Shown here: piece after piece, positions 1 through 4,309 of the stretch | How the letters are laid out: each line of letters starts with the position of its first letter | Position numbering within the stretch: position 1 is the stretch's first letter | DNA from: Flavobacterium sp. | GTDB taxonomy: Bacteria > Bacteroidota > Bacteroidia > Flavobacteriales > Flavobacteriaceae | Direction: 5' to 3' | Assembly (NCBI GenBank): GCA_015478765.1 | Contig: JADMKR010000066.1 | Location: 1 to 5,798, forward strand | DNA length: 5,798 bases | Notes under the pieces: model-generated | What the model was told of the DNA's origin: nothing | Database searches by the model: none | What the model saw: the letters and a program-made list of their open reading frames with translations, nothing else | Program-made: the position numbers and the translations under genes

Positions 1-522
1 CGAAAACGGACAAACAGGCAAGGATTTACGCCGCCAAATTACGTTGTTGATTGGCCAGGAAATTACACCTGCGATCATCTCCGAAACAACATCTTCTCGC
101 GGTGCTATAGCCGACCACATCCTTACAGTCATATCTGGAGAATGCGTAAAAACCGACGCCAGTGAAATCGTTGCATCCACATGCGTGGTAGCGTGCACCC
201 GAAGATGTTCTTCAATATGATGAAGCGACATAATATCATCACTGTCGAACCAGTTAATAAAGTCACCTTTGGACATTTCAAATCCGTAATTTCTACATGC
301 ATTGGCTCCTTTAGGTCTATCGGATGGCCGCTTGTAAAATCGGAATCGCGAGTCGGTCGAAACATACTTTTCAATAATATCAGAAATATTGTCAGTGCTT
401 CCATCATCTACAATTATGCACTCCCAATTTGTATGCGTTTGCTGTATGATACTATCCAGTGTTTCCGCCAGCAAATTTGCGCGATTGAAAGTGGGAATTA
501 TGATCGAAACAAGGTCTGACAT
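1..522 (-). CDS. Family 2 glycosyltransferase, N-terminal part (3' end beyond window)
   Basis: This is the first 174 codons of a GT-A fold family 2 glycosyltransferase, and the frame stays open to the left edge. Such enzymes transfer a sugar from a nucleotide-sugar donor to a growing lipid-linked glycan at the cytoplasmic face of the inner membrane. The protein begins MSDLVSIIIPTFNRANLL, the classic first beta strand of the family. A VDDGST nucleotide-binding motif lies at residues 38-43. The GANACRNYG stretch at 72-80 and the metal-binding DSD (DxD) at 93-95, in the setting WFDSDD, follow in the usual order. The region WPINNVIWRR near residue 155 would begin the acceptor side. Relatives usually run to about 280-340 residues, so roughly half is missing here. 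The ATG immediately follows the TAG stop of the upstream methyltransferase with no spacer and no visible Shine-Dalgarno sequence, which suggests translational coupling. Donor and acceptor cannot be read from the sequence. Confidence 0.93.
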   Translation of the reverse strand, partial: MSDLVSIIIPTFNRANLLAETLDSIIQQTHTNWECIIVDDGSTDNISDIIEKYVSTDSRFRFYKRPSDRPKGANACRNYGFEMSKGDFINWFDSDDIMSLHHIEEHLRVHATTHVDATISLASVFTHSPDMTVRMWSAIAPREDVVSEMIAGVISWPINNVIWRRKSLPVCPFS

Positions 523-1233
523 CTATAAAAATATTGGCGTAATATTAAAGCCGTCGGTGTTGTGCAAACGTGAATGGCGCGCATTCGGACTTTGGTGCAC
601 TTTACAATTCAAAATGTTTTTCCACTCAACCACGATTTCCTGCTCTGTAGCGCGGTGAACATCATCCAAGTAAACGGAATACGTAGGCGCTAGTCGGCTC
701 TTGATGTATGGGACTGCAGAGTATCTGGCAAACGGACTTGAACCACCGAACGGGCCGTCGACCAATACCAAATCGAATGTTGCATCTCCTAAAATAGCAT
801 CGATGCTCGCAGCATCATACCAAAGCGTTTGATCTTTAAACCGAATCTCAGCCGCCGGCGCAGTTAGCGGTGCATGTACAAACACAACCTGATCTGCTAA
901 ATCGTAACGTTGCAAATCCCTCTCCATCTGGGATATCCAACCCATATCTGATTCAACCGAATAAATAATACTTTCAGGTTTGTAAATTTTTAAAAGTTGC
1001 GCAATGTATATTGTCGACATCCCGCTTCCAAACTCAATTATATGTTTTCTGTCATTAATCATGATGTCGTTCATAATCATAAGAACTGCCGACGGCGAAA
1101 TACTCCAGCTCGTGACCGGAATAAAAAAGGGCGATGGGAATATCTTTTGAATCTGCTGAAGTGCAAAACTCTCCCGATCTAACCGTAGCAACTTATCAAA
1201 ATCGCTTTTCAATTTTTTAATTTTCGAAAGCAT
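523..1233 (-). CDS. Class I SAM-dependent methyltransferase
   Basis: This 236-residue protein looks like a soluble Rossmann-fold methyltransferase. Motif I, the SAM-binding glycine loop, is IIEFGSGMST at residues 65-74. The next strand, YSVESD (91-96), ends in the acidic residue expected to bind the ribose hydroxyls (E94). The motif after it is FDLVLVDGPFGG at 153-164, followed by a late strand VYLDDVHR at 187-194. The first 45 or so residues form a Lys-rich, mostly helical N-terminal extension with no signal peptide. The substrate is not evident. Its place between the exporter ATPase (10-nt gap upstream) and a glycosyltransferase (0-nt gap downstream) makes a sugar or glycan O-methyltransferase the most reasonable guess. 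A small-molecule or protein target is not excluded. The ATG at 1231-1233 is the first available start after the ATPase stop and has only an AT-rich leader before it. The fold is secure and the substrate is unknown. Confidence 0.85.
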   Translation of the reverse strand: MLSKIKKLKSDFDKLLRLDRESFALQQIQKIFPSPFFIPVTSWSISPSAVLMIMNDIMINDRKHIIEFGSGMSTIYIAQLLKIYKPESIIYSVESDMGWISQMERDLQRYDLADQVVFVHAPLTAPAAEIRFKDQTLWYDAASIDAILGDATFDLVLVDGPFGGSSPFARYSAVPYIKSRLAPTYSVYLDDVHRATEQEIVVEWKNILNCKVHQSPNARHSRLHNTDGFNITPIFL

Positions 1234-1243
1234 AGTAATTTAA

Positions 1244-2506
1244 TTAGTATAAATTGATATTAAAATCGACAAGCATTTTACTTTGATTTACGGGAACATT
1301 TTTCCCGTTTCTGAAATAATCACCGTCCAATACTTCGAATGTGGCGGCATTTTGAATCCAATCCGCCGTATCATTATCGACTAATAACATAAGTGTTGCG
1401 TAGAGATTTCCGGCATTAAAGGGACATTTATCAAATGTAAATTCTATAAAATGTGCCTCAGCATTGGGTCCCTTTTCCTTTAACGATGTACTTACCCATA
1501 TAAGTCGCTGTCCGAAATCATCGTCAACTCTCATATCAAGCCGAATCCGGTCCGACTGTATATTGAGCGTATTTTGAAGTTTTATGCGTATCGTCATCGG
1601 AGAACCTGACAATGCTTTGCTATGTTCGCTGGCGCCAAACACTGTGATTTCTTCCAGCTTTACCACGCCGGAACCTTTGCGTTGTTCAATGTTGATTAAC
1701 TTTTCACTTTGCATCGCACTTTGTACATAACGCGAAATCGTTTGATCGACATCACCGCTAAAGGCGAGTCGGCCATTTTCAATGAGGAGTCCGCTGTTGC
1801 AAAGATTCTGCACCGCCGCCATATTATGGCTCACAAACAAAACCGTCCGGCCCTGGCCTTTGCTTATGTCACCCATTTTTCCCAAACATTTCTTCTGAAA
1901 CTCCGCATCGCCAACCGCCAATACTTCGTCAACAATCAGAATTTCACTTTCCAGATGAGCTGCGACAGCAAACGCAAGCCTCACATACATTCCCGATGAA
2001 TACCGTTTTACCGGAGTATCAATGTAACGTTCCACTCCCGAAAAATCTACAATCTCGTCGAGTTTGCGTCTGATTTCATTTTTGCGCATTCCCAGGATTG
2101 CACCGTTCAGGAAAATATTTTCACGGCCTGAAAGTTCGGGATGGAAACCGGTACCAACTTCCAACAGGCTTGCAATTCGGCCTTTGACTTTTATTTCACC
2201 GGTTGTCGGACCCGTAACGCGCGACAACAATTTTAAAAGGGTACTTTTTCCGGCACCGTTTCGGCCTATTATTCCGACTGCGTCACCTTGATTGATTTCG
2301 AAATTGATGTCTTTCAGTGACCATACAATGTCGCTTTGACCCTTTACCGATCGGTCATTTGTCTCGCCAATTCGCAAAAACGGATCTTCCTTTCCACGTA
2401 CGCGCGTCGTCCAGAAACGCTCGAGGTCACGGGAAATAGTTCCGGTACCAATCTGGCCGATCTGATAGGCTTTGGAAAGATTTTCAACTTGTATAACTGT
2501 ACTCAT
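1244..2506 (-). CDS. wzt: Polysaccharide ABC exporter ATPase with C-terminal Wzt-like domain
   Basis: This 420-residue protein is the nucleotide-binding subunit that powers export of a lipid-linked polysaccharide through the Wzm-type permease encoded just upstream. The ATPase domain spans about residues 1-262. It has Walker A GRNGAGKST (81-89), a YSSGM signature (169-173, the form typical of Wzt/TagH-type exporters rather than LSGGQ), Walker B with catalytic Glu in ILIVDEVLAVGD (189-200, E194) and the H-loop SHN (H227). An insertion of about 45 residues (16-60) between the first strand and the VWSLKDINFEI strand fits Bacteroidota homologues. Residues of about 275-415 form a separate beta-rich domain, in the position and of the size of the Wzt C-terminal domain, which in E. 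coli O8/O9a binds the modified chain end. The start overlaps the permease stop by one nucleotide (TAATG), so translation is probably coupled. The exported glycan is not known; O-antigen is most likely, and teichoic-acid-like export is unlikely in this phylum. Confidence 0.95.
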   Translation of the reverse strand: MSTVIQVENLSKAYQIGQIGTGTISRDLERFWTTRVRGKEDPFLRIGETNDRSVKGQSDIVWSLKDINFEINQGDAVGIIGRNGAGKSTLLKLLSRVTGPTTGEIKVKGRIASLLEVGTGFHPELSGRENIFLNGAILGMRKNEIRRKLDEIVDFSGVERYIDTPVKRYSSGMYVRLAFAVAAHLESEILIVDEVLAVGDAEFQKKCLGKMGDISKGQGRTVLFVSHNMAAVQNLCNSGLLIENGRLAFSGDVDQTISRYVQSAMQSEKLINIEQRKGSGVVKLEEITVFGASEHSKALSGSPMTIRIKLQNTLNIQSDRIRLDMRVDDDFGQRLIWVSTSLKEKGPNAEAHFIEFTFDKCPFNAGNLYATLMLLVDNDTADWIQNAATFEVLDGDYFRNGKNVPVNQSKMLVDFNINLY

Positions 2507-2508
2507 TA
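2504..2508 (-). other. TAATG stop/start overlap coupling permease and ATPase
   Basis: Read on the minus strand, the TAA stop of the permease and the ATG of the ATPase share one base. No Shine-Dalgarno sequence precedes the ATG, because the upstream bases encode the permease's last residues VDTI. This arrangement usually means that ribosomes finishing the first gene restart on the second, giving matched amounts of the two exporter subunits. The overlap is seen directly; the coupling is inferred. Confidence 0.75.
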
Positions 2509-3372
2509 GATGGTATCAACGAAATTCTTTTCGGTTTTATTAAATATAAATATTCCGGCAACCATTACCGCAATGGTGACTAATGCAGAGTATCCAATGC
2601 TCCACACGGTAAAAACGCCTTCGCCTAAAAATGCATATCGAAAGGCTTCTATTATTCCGGTCATCGGATTCAATTCTATTATCCACACAAGGTCAGGGAA
2701 TTTTTGACGGGCTTCGCTAAGCGGATAGATGACGGTGGTCGCATACATCAGCAGCTGAACTCCGAATGTTACCAGGAATGCAAGATCCCTATATTTGGTT
2801 GTAAGCGCCGTAATTATCAACCCGGTACCTAAACCGAGTAATGCCATTAATATGATAAGTACAGGAAAAAATAGTATCGCGATTGTTACTTCGAATGCGG
2901 CACCTTGAAAATGGAAATATAACATTACCAATATAAGTAGTACCAATTGAACGCCGAACCTAACCAGGTTACTCATCACGATACTCAGTGGCATGATAAG
3001 CCGGGGGAAATACACCTTGCCGAAAATATTGGCATTGTCTTTAAATACGGTGCTGGTTTTTATCAGGCAATCTGAAAAGTAATTCCAGGCGGTGATGCCG
3101 GCCAGATAAAAAAGTGGCTGCGGAAGTCCGTCAGTGCTTAGTCCGGCTAAGTTACCAAATATGAAAGTGAAAACAATCGTTGTAAAAATCGGCTGGATAA
3201 AAAACCATAAAGGTCCGAGAATCGTTTGCTTGTAAAAACTGACGAAATCCCGCTTGACAAACATAAACAGCAGGTCGCGGTAATTCCATACATCCTTAAA
3301 ATTGAAATCGAACAGAGAAGAACGCGCTTTGATTATCAGATCCCACTCTTCGCGGATATTGCTTTGAGTCAT
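2506..3372 (-). CDS. wzm: ABC-2 type polysaccharide exporter permease
   Basis: This 288-residue inner-membrane protein is the transmembrane subunit of a polysaccharide ABC exporter and should dimerise and pair with the ATPase downstream. The amphipathic N-terminal stretch YRDLLFMFVKRDFVSFYKQTILGPLW (in two parts, about residues 31-40 and 41-56) is characteristic of the family and lies before the first membrane segment. About six hydrophobic segments can be seen, near residues 55-76, 85-103, 126-152, 160-190, 197-217 and 255-277. The conserved ELNPMTGIIEAFRYAFLG (233-250) precedes the last one. The ATG at 3370-3372 (MTQSNIREEW) is chosen over an in-frame ATG at 3481-3483. The 37 extra residues have no family resemblance, and the predicted promoter at 3442-3470 lies inside that extension. 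This is the first gene of the minus-strand operon. The length of 288 is normal for the family (about 260-290). Confidence 0.95.
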   Translation of the reverse strand: MTQSNIREEWDLIIKARSSLFDFNFKDVWNYRDLLFMFVKRDFVSFYKQTILGPLWFFIQPIFTTIVFTFIFGNLAGLSTDGLPQPLFYLAGITAWNYFSDCLIKTSTVFKDNANIFGKVYFPRLIMPLSIVMSNLVRFGVQLVLLILVMLYFHFQGAAFEVTIAILFFPVLIILMALLGLGTGLIITALTTKYRDLAFLVTFGVQLLMYATTVIYPLSEARQKFPDLVWIIELNPMTGIIEAFRYAFLGEGVFTVWSIGYSALVTIAVMVAGIFIFNKTEKNFVDTI

Positions 3373-3568
3373 TGTTAAGATTTCATATTTTAATGCGCCG
3401 ATGCAGGTGGGGATTCCGGAAGCGCATTTTATTGAATGTGGCAAATATAGTAAAATTCGTTTCAGGGCAACAGTGCAGATCAAACGATTTAATTGCCAAT
3501 CGGTGGATGCAGAATGGCGTCAGTCCTTAATTATTCAGTAATTTTACAGTAAACTTAAAAAAAAGCGT
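3373..3568. other. Divergent intergenic region between permease and phosphatase genes
   Basis: This 196-bp non-coding gap separates two divergent genes and so should hold the start signals for both. On the minus strand there is a good Bacteroidota-type promoter at 3442-3470. On the plus strand I found no equally good match. The nearest is TAATTTTA at 3539-3546, which has no TTG at the right distance. An A-rich run (eight A at 3557-3564) lies just before the phosphatase start, a common substitute for a Shine-Dalgarno sequence in this phylum. I saw no convincing operator palindrome, RNA gene or terminator. Confidence 0.7.
3442..3470 (-). promoter_or_regulatory. Bacteroidota-type promoter for the exporter operon
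   Basis: On the minus strand, TATATTTG at 3442-3449 matches the Bacteroidota -7 consensus TAnnTTTG exactly. A TTG lies 18 nt upstream (3468-3470), close to the usual spacing for the -33 element. Transcription would begin near 3437 and leave a leader of about 65 nt before the permease ATG at 3372. It would drive the permease, ATPase, methyltransferase and glycosyltransferase genes. Only sequence match and position support it. Confidence 0.6.
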
Positions 3569-4309
3569 TTGTTATCACTTTTTAATAAAAAACGGTTTCT
3601 TCGGGATCTCGTCCCTCCGGGTTACACCGATATTCATTCGCACCTGTTGCCGGGAATTGACGACGGCGCCAAGTCGTTTGACGATACTTTTAAATTGATT
3701 GTGGGTTTACAGGACATGGGATTTTCCCAATTTGTCACCACGCCGCATATTATACAGCATGTCTGGGAAAATACTCGCCCGTCAATTGAGGAAGTTCATG
3801 CAGATACGCAAGTGAAATTGAAGGCAAACAGTTTTGGTTTGCCGTTTCGCGCTGCCGCTGAATATATGATGGACGGAGATTTTCTCAATCATTTAGCAGA
3901 AGGAAACATGTTGACCTTGGGTGCCAATTACATTTTGGTAGAAATGTCCTATTTGAATCCACCCATACAATTATACGATGTAATATTTGAGATTCAGCTT
4001 GCCGGATACATTCCCGTGCTTGCTCATCCGGAGCGTTACAGTTATTACCACAGGAACTTTGAAGAATTTGGAAAATTGCGAAACGCTGGCTGTAAATTCC
4101 AATTAAATCTACTTTCTACAGTAGGATACTACGGCAAGGGAGTTACAGAATGTGCGGCCCGATTACTTAAGAGTGGATTTATCGACTTTACAGGATCGGA
4201 TGTACATCACAAAGCGCATTTAGCGGCATTTCGCACAAGATTACACATAAGTGGAGGTGTTGACCAACTTACCACAGCAATGAAAAACAACAAAATTTTT
4301 GCAGTTTGA
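3569..4309 (+). CDS. cpsB: CpsB/YwqE-type PHP-family protein-tyrosine phosphatase
   Basis: This 246-residue cytoplasmic metalloenzyme belongs to the PHP-domain tyrosine phosphatases that dephosphorylate BY-kinases and so tune polysaccharide length and export. The metal-binding residues appear in order: HSH at 23-25 in DIHSHLLPGIDDG, H60 in TTPH, E98 in AAEYM, H153 in AHPERY, then D211 and H213 in GSDVHH. Length and motif order are those of the full family, so the gene looks intact. It lies beside, and converges on, the Wzc-type kinase that would be its natural substrate. The apparent start is TTG at 3569-3571: the frame has an in-frame stop at 3539-3541 and no ATG or GTG before the conserved region, and the short basic N-terminus LSLFNKKRF resembles relatives. 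An A-rich run precedes the start in place of a Shine-Dalgarno sequence. The family is confident; the exact start is less so. Confidence 0.92.
   Translation: MLSLFNKKRFLRDLVPPGYTDIHSHLLPGIDDGAKSFDDTFKLIVGLQDMGFSQFVTTPHIIQHVWENTRPSIEEVHADTQVKLKANSFGLPFRAAAEYMMDGDFLNHLAEGNMLTLGANYILVEMSYLNPPIQLYDVIFEIQLAGYIPVLAHPERYSYYHRNFEEFGKLRNAGCKFQLNLLSTVGYYGKGVTECAARLLKSGFIDFTGSDVHHKAHLAAFRTRLHISGGVDQLTTAMKNNKIFAV

Noticed and set aside
181..519. Plus-strand open frame of 112 codons opposite the glycosyltransferase
   Set aside because: It lies fully antisense to a clear family 2 glycosyltransferase with all motifs in order, and its translation has no recognisable domain.
1709..1999. Plus-strand open frame of 96 codons inside the ATPase gene
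   Set aside because: It is antisense to the signature, Walker B and H-loop region of the ATPase, a constrained coding strand, and shows no family features of its own.
3539..3546. TAATTTTA as a -7 element for the phosphatase gene
   Set aside because: It misses the final G of TAnnTTTG, and there is no TTG at about 18-21 nt upstream.
3514..3552. Twelve-codon ATG frame just upstream of the phosphatase TTG, as a leader peptide
   Set aside because: It has no ribosome site, no run of regulatory codons and no attenuator hairpin after it; a frame this short is expected by chance.
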